Assembly (NCBI GenBank): GCA_900552315.1
Contig: URZM01000020.1
Span: 1 to 20,231, forward strand
Origin: an uncultured Bacteroidales bacterium
GTDB lineage: Bacteria > Bacteroidota > Bacteroidia > Bacteroidales > Muribaculaceae
Reading direction: 5' to 3'
DNA: 20,231 nt
Made by a program: the position numbers and the translations under genes. The notes beneath the pieces are model-generated. The model ran no database searches and was not told the origin of the DNA. It saw only the letters and a program-made list of their open reading frames with translations. Below, in pieces: positions 12,487 through 20,229 of this stretch (positions within the stretch are counted from its first letter, which is position 1; each line of letters opens with the position of its first letter).

Positions 12487-14274
12487 TCACAGGGCCTGGG
12501 GCTTGAACTGGTGCTTGACGCCCTCCACCACGTTGAGCATGTAGTCGCCGAGCTTCTCGGCCTCGCCCACGAGGTCCATGAAGAAGATGCCCTGCTGGTA
12601 GTCGTATTCGTGGTTGTTGATGTTGGAGATGTTGGCGTCACGCAGCTTGTTTCGGTAATTGTTTATCTCGCGCTCGCGGTTGTAGGCCGCGATGATTTTT
12701 GAGTCCTCGGGTGTCTCCATCTCCTTGAGCAGGTCCATCATGTTTGCCATGGCGGCCTCCACGAGCTTGAACATGGCGTCTATCTCCTGGAGCATGTGCG
12801 GGGTGAACTCCACATGTACCTGGTTCTTGCGGCTCAGGGTCTTGGCCACGTTGAAGCAGCTGTCGGCGATGGACTCTATCTCGGAGATGATGCGCAGCAT
12901 GCCGGCTATGCGCATCTTGCCTTCCGGGGAGAGACGCCCTTCGGCCACCTGGTTCAGGAACTTTCCTATCTCTATCTCCATGCGGTCGGAAATCTCCTCG
13001 TATTTCTCCAGACGGTTGTAGGTGTCCTGGTACTTGCCCTCCTGGGGGTCGCCGTGTATCAGGTCCTCGGCCATGCCGAGCATACGCTGCACCCTCTCGC
13101 CATAGACGGCTATCTCCTTCTGGGCCTGGGCTATGTTCAGCTCTGAGGTGCCGAGCATGCCTCGGCCTATGAACTTGAGGGAGAAGTCCTCCTGCTGGTC
13201 ATGGTGGCGTGCGGGCATCATCCAGCATACGATGCGCACGTAGAGCTTGGTGAACCATATCATTATCAGGAGGTTGATGGCGTTGAAGACGGTGGGGAAC
13301 ATGGCCAGGGCGAATGCCATGGAGGCCTGTGTCTTGGCCGTGTATCCGCCTGCGGGGTCGAACAGGGTGGAGTCGGCCATGCCGGCCTCCTGGGCCGCCG
13401 TTATGTCCATGGGGTTGAGGTCGCCGCACCACTCGGTGATATCGGCCACCAGGGTGATGAAGGGGTTGAAGAGGATGAGCGCTATTATGGAGCCGAGCAC
13501 GTTGAAGAGCACGTGGCCCATGGCGGTGCGCCTGGCGGCCAGGTTGCCCGACAGGGAGGCGAGCACCGGCGTGATGGTGGTGCCTATGTTGCCGCCCAGG
13601 ATTATGGCGCAGGCCAGCGGGTAGGAGATCCATCCCTGCGAGCACATGATCAGGGTGACGGCGAAGGTGGCTGCGGAGCTTTGCACCACCATGGTCAGGA
13701 TTATGCCTATGGCGAAGAATATAAGCACGGAGCCGTAACCCAGGTTGGTGTATTCGGTCAGGAACGCCAGCATCTCGGGATTCTCCTGAAGGTTAGGCAC
13801 ATAGAGGCTTATCATGTCCAGACCCATGAACAGGAAGCAGAATCCTATGAGGAACTCACCGAGGCTCTTGTAGGCGCTCTTCTTCATGAAGAGCATGGGC
13901 ACGGCGAGGGCGAGCAGCACTATGGTGTAGTCGGAGATATGCACCTCGAAGGAGAAGGCCGAGATAATCCAGGTGGTGACCGTGGTGCCGACGTTGGCTC
14001 CGAAAATCACGGCCATGGACTGCGCCAGGCTCATCAGGCCGGCGTTGACGAAACTCACCACCATCACGGTGGAGGCGGACGAGCTTTGTATCAGAGCCGT
14101 GATTATGATGCCGGTGAGCACTCCGGTCACCCGGTTCTTGGTCATGAATCCCAAGATGTTGCGCAGGCGGTCGCCGGCCACTTTCTGGAGACCCTCGCTC
14201 ATCACTTTCATGCCGTAGAGGAAGAGGCATACGGCTCCCAGGAGGCTGATAAACTGCAGTATAGAGTATTGCAT
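12487..14274 (-). CDS. Na+/phosphate cotransporter with C-terminal PhoU-like domain
   Basis: A 595-residue inner-membrane protein of the NptA/PNaS family. It starts with a hydrophobic helix (LLGAVCLFLYGMKVMSEGLQ). It carries the two family repeat signatures ALIQSSSASTVMVVSFVNAG and TMVVQSSAATFAVTLIM, each followed by a glycine-rich GANVGTTVT or GGNIGTTITP segment. About eight further hydrophobic segments run to about residue 345. Residues from about 380 to 595 are a helical PhoU-like domain (two stretches of acidic/basic heptads such as YNRLEKYEEISDRMEIEIGK and IISEIESIADSCFNVAKTLS). Such proteins import inorganic phosphate with sodium; the PhoU-like part is thought to be regulatory. It is transcribed divergently from the 4Fe-4S gene, and manC follows it. 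Length and motifs are complete. Confidence 0.93.
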   Translation of the reverse strand: MQYSILQFISLLGAVCLFLYGMKVMSEGLQKVAGDRLRNILGFMTKNRVTGVLTGIIITALIQSSSASTVMVVSFVNAGLMSLAQSMAVIFGANVGTTVTTWIISAFSFEVHISDYTIVLLALAVPMLFMKKSAYKSLGEFLIGFCFLFMGLDMISLYVPNLQENPEMLAFLTEYTNLGYGSVLIFFAIGIILTMVVQSSAATFAVTLIMCSQGWISYPLACAIILGGNIGTTITPVLASLSGNLAARRTAMGHVLFNVLGSIIALILFNPFITLVADITEWCGDLNPMDITAAQEAGMADSTLFDPAGGYTAKTQASMAFALAMFPTVFNAINLLIMIWFTKLYVRIVCWMMPARHHDQQEDFSLKFIGRGMLGTSELNIAQAQKEIAVYGERVQRMLGMAEDLIHGDPQEGKYQDTYNRLEKYEEISDRMEIEIGKFLNQVAEGRLSPEGKMRIAGMLRIISEIESIADSCFNVAKTLSRKNQVHVEFTPHMLQEIDAMFKLVEAAMANMMDLLKEMETPEDSKIIAAYNREREINNYRNKLRDANISNINNHEYDYQQGIFFMDLVGEAEKLGDYMLNVVEGVKHQFKPQAL

Positions 14275-14337
14275 GTAGTTGGTGCAGGGGCGGTTGATGA
14301 TAAGAGAACATTCTCAAGGACCCCGCTGTTCGTGTTG

Positions 14338-14345
14338 CAAAATTA
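14338..14345 (-). promoter_or_regulatory. -7 box for the phosphate cotransporter gene
   Basis: The minus strand reads TAATTTTG, an exact TAnnTTTG match, about 64 bases upstream of the ATG at 14274. The -33 region at about 14365-14368 is only T-rich, so the promoter is half-supported. The predicted leader is about 55 bases. Confidence 0.45.
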
Positions 14346-14353
14346 ATAACTTT

Positions 14354-14384
14354 TTTGCAAACCGGAAAAAAAGCGTTAACTTTG
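14354..14384 (+). promoter_or_regulatory. Promoter of the 4Fe-4S/thyA/folA cluster
   Basis: TTTG at 14354-14357, a 19-base gap, then TAACTTTG at 14377-14384, both consensus matches. The start codon (GTG 14389) is only 4 bases after the -7 box, so the first transcript is likely leaderless. It overlaps the divergent transporter promoter region. Confidence 0.65.
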
Positions 14385-14388
14385 GAGT

Positions 14389-15225
14389 GTGAAGAGTCTG
14401 AAGCATATACGCGTGGCGGTGTGCCTGGTCATGCTCGTGGAGTGTGTCCTGTGGGTTTTGGCCGGCCTGTCGGCTCCGGGCCACGCGCGTGTGGCGGTAT
14501 CCTTGCAGCTTAGCCCGTCCCTGGCCGCTGTGGGTGTCGGTTCCGTCCTGGGCGCCGGGTCGCTGTGGCTGGCGGTCACATTCTTGCTTGGCCGTGTCTA
14601 TTGCTCGTCGGTGTGTCCGCTCGGCACGTTGCAGGACCTTGCCATACGTGCCCGCGGCCTGTTCGGAGGAAGACGTAGGGTCCGTTTCGTGTATCGCAAG
14701 GGCAACAACCGCCGCTTCCTGATGCTCGGCATATATGTGGCTTCGTTTGTGGCCGCGATAGGTTGCGTGCCTTTGCTCTTGGAGCCGTGGGCCTCTTTTG
14801 TCAACGCGCTGGGACATGTGGCGGGCATGGGGGTGCATCCCGTTCTCAAGGGACTCGGGGTCGGGGCTTCCCTGGGGCTTGCCTGTGCTGCGGTGAGCGT
14901 GCTCCTGGTGCTTGTGTACGCCCTGCTGGCGGGACGTGACTTCTGCAACGAGATATGCCCCGTGGGCACCGTGCTGCGCGTGGCCGGGGCCAGGGCCGTG
15001 ATGCACATAGAGCTGTATCCTGACCGATGTACGGCGTGCCTCAAGTGCCAGGACGTGTGCAAGGCTTCCTGCATAGACATCAAGACTCGCACCGTGGACA
15101 ACGGGCGCTGCGTGCGCTGCTTCAACTGCGTGGCGGCCTGCGACGATGACGCGATACGCTTCACCGTAGACCGCACGGGAGTGGCCTCTCCCCTTTTCCA
15201 GAAACGCCGGTCCGTGACTCCGTAA
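14389..15225 (+). CDS. Membrane-bound 4Fe-4S (NapH/polyferredoxin-type) protein
   Basis: A 278-residue protein starting at GTG. Hydrophobic segments lie at about residues 7-27, 42-66, 105-127 and 158-182. Two CxxxCP motifs follow membrane segments, CSSVCPLG and CNEICPVG, as in NapH/CcoG-type electron-transfer proteins. The C-terminal part is a two-cluster ferredoxin: CTACLKCQDVCKASC and then CVRCFNCVAAC. It probably passes electrons at the inner membrane; donor and acceptor cannot be told. I have the impression that some Bacteroidales relatives are longer at the C-terminus, while this one stops soon after the second cluster at KRRSVTP, so possible C-terminal shortening should be kept in mind. 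It leads the thyA-folA cluster, with thyA 22 bp downstream. Confidence 0.85.
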   Translation: MKSLKHIRVAVCLVMLVECVLWVLAGLSAPGHARVAVSLQLSPSLAAVGVGSVLGAGSLWLAVTFLLGRVYCSSVCPLGTLQDLAIRARGLFGGRRRVRFVYRKGNNRRFLMLGIYVASFVAAIGCVPLLLEPWASFVNALGHVAGMGVHPVLKGLGVGASLGLACAAVSVLLVLVYALLAGRDFCNEICPVGTVLRVAGARAVMHIELYPDRCTACLKCQDVCKASCIDIKTRTVDNGRCVRCFNCVAACDDDAIRFTVDRTGVASPLFQKRRSVTP

Positions 15226-15247
15226 CCATCCATCCTATCATCACGAC

Positions 15248-16042
15248 ATGAGAAAGTATCAAGACATGCTCCGGCATATACTCGAGAGGGGCCACCGGAA
15301 GGAGGACCGCACCGGTACGGGCACCATCTCCACCTTCGGCTACCAGATGCGCTTCGACCTGGGCGAGGGTTTCCCCCTGCTCACCACCAAGCGCGTGCAC
15401 CTGAAGAGCATAATCCACGAGCTGCTATGGTTCCTGAAGGGTGACACCAACGTGAGGTACCTGCAAGAGCGGGGTGTGCGCATCTGGAACGAGTGGGCCG
15501 GCCCGGACGGGGACCTGGGCCATATCTACGGCTACCAGTGGCGCTCCTGGCCCGCCTATGACGGCACCTGCGTGGACCAGATACGGCAGGCCGTGGACGA
15601 CATACGCCATAACCCTGACTCCCGCCGCATCATAGTGAGCGCCTGGAACGTGGCGGACCTCCCCAACATGAACCTGCCTCCGTGCCACGCCTTCTTCCAG
15701 TTCTACGTGTGCGACGGGCGCCTGTCCCTGCAGCTGTACCAGAGGAGCGCCGACTCCTTCCTGGGAGTGCCGTTCAACATAGCCTCCTACGCCCTGCTGA
15801 CCATGATGATGGCCCAGGTGTGCGGCCTGGAACCGGGTGAGTTCATACACACCTTCGGGGACCTGCACATATACCTGAACCATCTGGACCAGGTGCATGA
15901 GCAGCTGGGGCGCGAGCCTCGCCCGCTGCCCCGCATGGTCATCAACCCGGAGGTGAAGGATATTTTCGATTTCAAGTACGAGGATTTCCGCCTGGAGGGC
16001 TATGACCCGTGGCCCGCCATCAAGGGGGAAGTGTCGGTTTAA
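15248..16042 (+). CDS. thyA: Thymidylate synthase
   Basis: A 264-residue protein, the same length as E. coli ThyA. It converts dUMP to dTMP using methylenetetrahydrofolate and releases dihydrofolate. The catalytic cysteine is Cys146 in LPPCHAFFQF. Other conserved parts are present: RTGTGTISTFGYQMRFDL, the HELLWFLKGDTN region, DLGHIYGYQWRSW, RRIIVSAWN, LYQRSADSFLGVPFNIASYA and the C-terminal YDPWPAIKGEVSV. folA follows after 15 bp; this pairing is logical because dihydrofolate reductase regenerates the folate that ThyA oxidises. No separate promoter is seen in the 22 bp ahead of it, so it probably depends on the promoter at 14354-14384. Confidence 0.98.
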   Translation: MRKYQDMLRHILERGHRKEDRTGTGTISTFGYQMRFDLGEGFPLLTTKRVHLKSIIHELLWFLKGDTNVRYLQERGVRIWNEWAGPDGDLGHIYGYQWRSWPAYDGTCVDQIRQAVDDIRHNPDSRRIIVSAWNVADLPNMNLPPCHAFFQFYVCDGRLSLQLYQRSADSFLGVPFNIASYALLTMMMAQVCGLEPGEFIHTFGDLHIYLNHLDQVHEQLGREPRPLPRMVINPEVKDIFDFKYEDFRLEGYDPWPAIKGEVSV

Positions 16043-16057
16043 ATCATACTTAAAGAC

Positions 16058-16573
16058 ATGGGAATCAATCTTATAGTAGCTATGGGAGAGGACCGTGCCA
16101 TAGGGCGCGGAGGCGACCTTATATGGCATTTGCGCGAGGACCTTCGGCATTTCAAGGCCCTGACCATGGGCCATGCCATAGTGATGGGCCGCAAGACCTG
16201 GCAGTCGCTGCCTGGCGGGGCGTTGCCCGGACGCCGCAACATAGTTGTGAGCCGCAACCCTGCGTTCGAGGCTCCGGGGGCCGAGGTCTACCCTACCCTG
16301 GCCCGCGCGTTGGAGGAGGCGCGGCGCACGGACCCGGACCCCTTCGTGATAGGGGGAGGCACCGTGTACGCTGCCGTGCTGCCGCTTGCGGATGTCCTGT
16401 ATCTGACCGAGGTGCTGGCCTCTTTCCCTGACGCCGACACCCGCTTCCCTGAGCTTGAACCAACGGAGTGGGAGGTTGTTGAGTCTTCAGGACCGGAAAC
16501 GGACGCCAAGTCGGGCCTGCGGTACCGGTTCAAAACACTGAGACATGAAGGTCGTAATCATAAACAAAAGTGA
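16058..16573 (+). CDS. folA: Dihydrofolate reductase
   Basis: A 171-residue protein reducing dihydrofolate to tetrahydrofolate with NADPH. Visible motifs are LIVAMGEDRAIGRGGDLIWH with the likely catalytic Asp28 in LREDL, the NADPH-binding block HAIVMGRKTWQSLPGGALPG followed by RNIVVSR, and the second cofactor loop FVIGGGTVYAAVLP. The chain ends with the usual GLRYRFKTLRH strand plus a short polar tail. That tail overlaps the start of the glycosyltransferase gene by 29 bp in another frame, suggesting translational coupling. Length is normal for chromosomal FolA, and the gene sits after thyA, so this is not a mobile trimethoprim-resistance gene. Confidence 0.97.
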   Translation: MGINLIVAMGEDRAIGRGGDLIWHLREDLRHFKALTMGHAIVMGRKTWQSLPGGALPGRRNIVVSRNPAFEAPGAEVYPTLARALEEARRTDPDPFVIGGGTVYAAVLPLADVLYLTEVLASFPDADTRFPELEPTEWEVVESSGPETDAKSGLRYRFKTLRHEGRNHKQK

Positions 16574-17801
16574 CAGCCGAGGGGGCGCCGCAGTGGTGTC
16601 CTGGCGCCTCATGAACGCCTTGCGCGACAAGGGCGTCGAGGTCTCCATGCTCGTGGCCGAGAAGACCACGGACGACCCGGACGTGCACCCGGCAGGGCCG
16701 CGCAAGGCCCTCAGGCGCGCTTTCCTGAGGGAGAGGCTGGAGATATTCTGCCGCAACGGGTTCAGCCGCGAGGACCTGTTCAAGGCCGATGTGGCCGACA
16801 CGGGTCTGCCGTTGGCCTCGCATCCCCTTGTCCGGGAGGCCGACATAGTCCTGCTCGGGTGGATAAACCAGGGGCTGCTCTCTCTCTCCGAGATAGGGCG
16901 TATCGCCTCGGCCAAGCCTGTGGTGTGGGTGATGCACGACATGTGGTGCGTCACAGGTGTATGTCACCATGCAGGAGAGTGCGAGGGCTTCATGCGGGAG
17001 TGCGGCGACTGTCCTTTGCTCCATTGGCGCAAAGGGGCGCATGACCTCTCACATCGTGTCTGGAGACGCAAACGGAAGCTGTACGGGCGCGGAGGCCTCA
17101 CCTTCGTGGCCGTGAGCCACTGGCTGCGTGAGCGATGCAAGGCGTCATCGCTCCTCAGCTCTGCAAGCGTGGAGGTGATAGGTAACCCGTTCCCCATGCC
17201 GAAATACAAGTTTACCCCGCGCTATCAGGATGACCGGCTGGAGCTGCTTATGGTGGCCGCCCGCATAGACGACCCCATCAAGGGCCTGCCTACCCTTTGC
17301 CGGGCGCTGGAGATAGTAAGGGAGCGGCATCCGTTGCTCCACAGGCGTATCCATCTCACGCTTCTCGGCACCGTGAAGGACCGCTCGGCGCTAACGCGCC
17401 TGTGCGTGCCCTACGACGCGCCCGGCTCCATGCCGGTGGTGATGACCGAGCCCTTCTACCGCCACGCCGACATAGTGCTGTCCCCTTCCAGCTACGAGAC
17501 GCTGCCCGGCACACTCGTAGAGGCTCAGGTCTATGGCGCCGTGCCTGTGGCTTTTGACAGCGGCGGCCAGCGTGACATAGTGGTGCCGGGCGTCACCGGC
17601 GTGCTGGCTTACCGCCATCCGGACCCGGAGCATACGGCGCAGGATTTCGCCCAGGCGATAGTCGACGCCGCCGGAATGCTTGAGAATACCTCACGGCGCG
17701 ACCTCGCGGCCAGGATGTATGAGAGCGTGGCCTCGCGATTCAGCCAGGATCGGGTGGCAGACCAATACATCGATTTATTCAATAAACTGCTAAATGACTG
17801 A
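16545..17801 (+). CDS. Family 4 (GT-B fold) glycosyltransferase
   Basis: A 418-residue cytoplasmic protein. The N-terminal domain opens with KVVIINKSDSRGGAAVVSWRL, a typical nucleotide-sugar enzyme start with the glycine-rich acceptor loop, and has MHDMWCVTGVCHHAGECEGF with four nearby cysteines continuing in ECGDCPLLHW. That Cys-rich segment may bind a metal; such inserts occur in related Bacteroidota enzymes. The C-terminal donor domain has the linker VIGNPFP, LELLMVAARIDDPIKGLPTL, and the retaining-enzyme E-x7-E motif within SPSSYETLPGTLVEAQVYGA, then GVTGVLAY. Sugar and acceptor are unknown. The start overlaps the folA end by 29 bp; the start at 16545 (MKVVIINKSD) is strongly supported by the fold. 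Confidence 0.92.
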   Translation: MKVVIINKSDSRGGAAVVSWRLMNALRDKGVEVSMLVAEKTTDDPDVHPAGPRKALRRAFLRERLEIFCRNGFSREDLFKADVADTGLPLASHPLVREADIVLLGWINQGLLSLSEIGRIASAKPVVWVMHDMWCVTGVCHHAGECEGFMRECGDCPLLHWRKGAHDLSHRVWRRKRKLYGRGGLTFVAVSHWLRERCKASSLLSSASVEVIGNPFPMPKYKFTPRYQDDRLELLMVAARIDDPIKGLPTLCRALEIVRERHPLLHRRIHLTLLGTVKDRSALTRLCVPYDAPGSMPVVMTEPFYRHADIVLSPSSYETLPGTLVEAQVYGAVPVAFDSGGQRDIVVPGVTGVLAYRHPDPEHTAQDFAQAIVDAAGMLENTSRRDLAARMYESVASRFSQDRVADQYIDLFNKLLND

Positions 17802-17810
17802 TTACCTGAT

Positions 17811-18137
17811 ATGAAAAGCTATTTAATCATTGTTGTCGCCTTATTCGCCACGGTGTCATGCTCCAAATCCTCGCCTGACGAGCAGAAGGCGAGGCTCGTT
17901 GAGGTCAAGGGTGAGTGGACCCACGAGCAGACCGACAAGGCCATAGACATCTACCTTGACGGCCTGCGCCGCGAGGAGGAGCTGCTTGACCGCAACCTGG
18001 AGCTGCGGGAGCAGTTGCGCTTCTTCGACGAGAACCGCTGTTCGCGCGACGTGCTGCGCCAGCGGCGTGCCGAGATAGACAGCACCCGCGCGCGCCTCGA
18101 CGCCAAACGTGAGAGAATCAACAAGATTTCAAAGTGA
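17811..18137 (+). CDS. Small coiled-coil lipoprotein, unknown function
   Basis: A 108-residue protein. Residues 1-17, MKSYLIIVVALFATVSC, are a lipoprotein signal peptide with the modified cysteine at position 17, followed by SKSSPDEQ. Residues from about 40 to 105 are almost entirely charged helix with heptad-like spacing (LRREEELLDRNLELREQLRF, then RQRRAEIDSTRARLDAKRER), so a coiled coil is likely. It should be anchored in a membrane facing the periplasm or the cell surface. It begins 9 bp after the glycosyltransferase stop and ends 13 bp before the LRR gene, placing it in the same cluster. No family is recognised. Confidence 0.82.
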   Translation: MKSYLIIVVALFATVSCSKSSPDEQKARLVEVKGEWTHEQTDKAIDIYLDGLRREEELLDRNLELREQLRFFDENRCSRDVLRQRRAEIDSTRARLDAKRERINKISK

Positions 18138-18150
18138 CAATCAAATCTTT

Positions 18151-20082
18151 ATGAGAACCTTCAAGACATTTACCTTAACCGTGCTCCTGGCAGGCGCCGC
18201 CGCCTTTGCAGCCTCTGCCGAGGAGACGCGTATCAAGCCATTCGAGAAAGACGGCTTCTATTTCGCCTCATATTACAACGACCCGGGGAATCTCGCGCTG
18301 ATCAATCCGTCAACCGGGGGTTGGGACCAGTATTTCCCGGATGTCGTGAGCGATCCCCAATACGAGGGCGACGTGACGCTGCCCTCCGAGGTGGAATGGG
18401 AGGGCCGGACCTATAAGGTAGTGGCCATCTACGATAATTTCATGAGAAACTGCCCGGGGCTTACCAGCGTCACAATCCCCTCCTCGGTCTACTCTGTGGG
18501 TTCGTGGCTCTCCGGGTGCCCGTCTCTCAGATACATCCATGTGGCCGAGGGTAATGAAACGTATTATTCCGTGGACGGCGTGCTGTTCCAGAACTCTGAC
18601 AAATGGGGCAAAATCCTGCTTTCATACCCGGAGGCGCATGGAGATGTCTATGCGATACCGGAAGACACGGATGCCATCTGGGCCGGAGTGTTCCAGAACA
18701 ACACCTCGTTGCGCTCCGTCACGATTCCCGAATCCTTGACTTTCATCAGCTCGTGGACATTCAGCGGATGCACCTCGCTGACGGAGGTGAAATTGCCTTC
18801 GGCACTGAAGGTATTGGGCAGCAACGCTTTCTGCGGTGTGCCTTTGCAGAGCATAGAGTTGCCTGAGGGTCTGGAGACCCTGGGGTATTGCGCATTGGCC
18901 GACACGCCAATCCGCAAGCTTCATATCCCGGCGTCCCTGATCGACCTGGGCGCAGGCGCAAATGACAACAATTTCCGCTATAATCCTCTGTATGCCATGC
19001 CGGCTTTGGCGACAGTGACCGCAGATTCCGGAAATCCTGTGGTCAAGGTGGAGGACAACATACTCTATTCCAAGGACGGCAAGGAGGTGCTGGGATTCCC
19101 CACAGGCTCGGTGAAGTCCGAGGGCGAGAGTCTTGTATTGCCTGAGGGCGTGCAGGTTATATGCGACGATGCGTTTTATTCTGCTCCCTTGGCGTATATC
19201 GAATTTCCTTCCACGTTGAAAAGGATAGACGGTTACGCCTTCTCCATGAGCAAGCTGCGGGAGCTTGACATGCCGGACAGCGTCGAGAAATTGGGCCTGA
19301 GTTGTTTTGCACGCAATCGCGAGCTGAAGAGGGTTCGGCTCTCACAGAAACTGACGTCTCTGCCTGACGAGGCTTTCGTGTGGTGTACGGCGCTTGAGGA
19401 GATTGAAGTGCCGGAAAGCGTGCGCTCCATCGGGTCGGACTGCTTCGGAGACTGCCACGCGCTCATGAAGATACGCCTGCCGGAGCAGATGGAATCCATA
19501 GGCCGTTACGCCCTGTGCTGCCTTTGGAATGTGGATGACATACGCATACCATACGGAATCACTGATTTGGAAGGCTATGTGCTGTGGGGCTGCGGCACGT
19601 ATGCGCCGGGACTTTTTACCGTGCACCTTCCTGCCACGTTGAAGCATGTGTCCTCAAGCGCTATCTTGGACTCAGGCTTGGGGCACCTGATGGTCGAGGC
19701 CGACGAGCCGCCAGTATGCGAGGCCGACGCTTTCGGCTCGGCGGAGTACCAGGCCACCCTCCATGTGCCGGTAGGCCGTGCCGAGGCGTATGCCCAGGCA
19801 CCTGTGTGGCGCGATTTCAAGACGATTGTGGATGACCAGGTGGCTTCTCAGGGAGCGATAGCCATGGACGGGTCCATTGCGTGCAGCAAGAGCGGCGATA
19901 GCGTGGAGTTCAGCCTCCCCGGGGCGGCCGACTGGGCCTTGTATGCCTCTGACGGCCGCGTGGTTGCCTCCGCAAACGGTGTGGAGCGCTTCGCTCCGGT
20001 CTCCGGCCTCCCCTCCGGAATCTACCTCGTGACCGCCAAGACCCGCACAGGGGCTGTGCTCACCCTCAAGGTGACGCTCTGA
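18151..20082 (+). CDS. BspA-like leucine-rich-repeat protein with T9SS sorting domain
   Basis: A 643-residue protein. I used the ATG at 18151, where a signal peptide begins (MRTFKTFTLTVLLAGAAAFA, cleavage near ASA/EET); the frame runs upstream into the lipoprotein gene. Residues about 90 to 530 contain many LRR_5 repeats of about 23 residues, for example LTSVTIPSSVYSVGSWLSGC and LEEIEVPESVRSIGSDCF. Inserts typical of BspA relatives are present (YYSVDGVLFQNSDKWGKILL and VEDNILYSKDGKEVLGFP). The cap LHVPVGRAEAYAQAPVWRDF ends the repeats. The last 70 residues form a T9SS type A-like sorting domain with SGLPSGIYLVTAKTRTGAVL and a final KVTL. It shares the architecture of the 10195-11232 product. 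It is last in the cluster that starts at 14389 and is probably surface-exposed or secreted. Confidence 0.87.
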   Translation: MRTFKTFTLTVLLAGAAAFAASAEETRIKPFEKDGFYFASYYNDPGNLALINPSTGGWDQYFPDVVSDPQYEGDVTLPSEVEWEGRTYKVVAIYDNFMRNCPGLTSVTIPSSVYSVGSWLSGCPSLRYIHVAEGNETYYSVDGVLFQNSDKWGKILLSYPEAHGDVYAIPEDTDAIWAGVFQNNTSLRSVTIPESLTFISSWTFSGCTSLTEVKLPSALKVLGSNAFCGVPLQSIELPEGLETLGYCALADTPIRKLHIPASLIDLGAGANDNNFRYNPLYAMPALATVTADSGNPVVKVEDNILYSKDGKEVLGFPTGSVKSEGESLVLPEGVQVICDDAFYSAPLAYIEFPSTLKRIDGYAFSMSKLRELDMPDSVEKLGLSCFARNRELKRVRLSQKLTSLPDEAFVWCTALEEIEVPESVRSIGSDCFGDCHALMKIRLPEQMESIGRYALCCLWNVDDIRIPYGITDLEGYVLWGCGTYAPGLFTVHLPATLKHVSSSAILDSGLGHLMVEADEPPVCEADAFGSAEYQATLHVPVGRAEAYAQAPVWRDFKTIVDDQVASQGAIAMDGSIACSKSGDSVEFSLPGAADWALYASDGRVVASANGVERFAPVSGLPSGIYLVTAKTRTGAVLTLKVTL

Positions 20083-20180
20083 CCACCCCTCCCCTATCTT
20101 CTGCAGCACCGGACGGCTTGGGGGCATTGGTTGACACTCGCATACTTGACGGCATGCCCTGTCTCGTGCGGCCTGTCCTG

Positions 20181-20229
20181 GCCCCGGAGGGGCGCACAGA
20201 TTGTTAGCCCCCCACGTCCTCGTGGGGGG
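20181..20229. repeat. Two adjacent GC-rich hairpins at the window edge
   Basis: The first is GCCCC-GGA-GGGGC at 20181-20193. The second is CCCCCCACG (20208-20216) paired with CGTGGGGGG (20221-20229) around TCCT. They follow the last gene by about 100 bp. They may act as its terminator or be an interspersed REP-like element cut by the window end. The sequence from 20083 to 20180 shows nothing else I can support. Confidence 0.55.

Noticed and set aside
13201..14346. A long plus-strand open frame opposite the phosphate cotransporter.
   Set aside because: Low-complexity Gly/His/Glu composition and no signal or domain; the opposite strand has a complete transporter.
16058..16573. Acquired trimethoprim-resistance dihydrofolate reductase.
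   Set aside because: It sits next to thyA with matching composition and no integron or transposon signs, so it is the resident folA.
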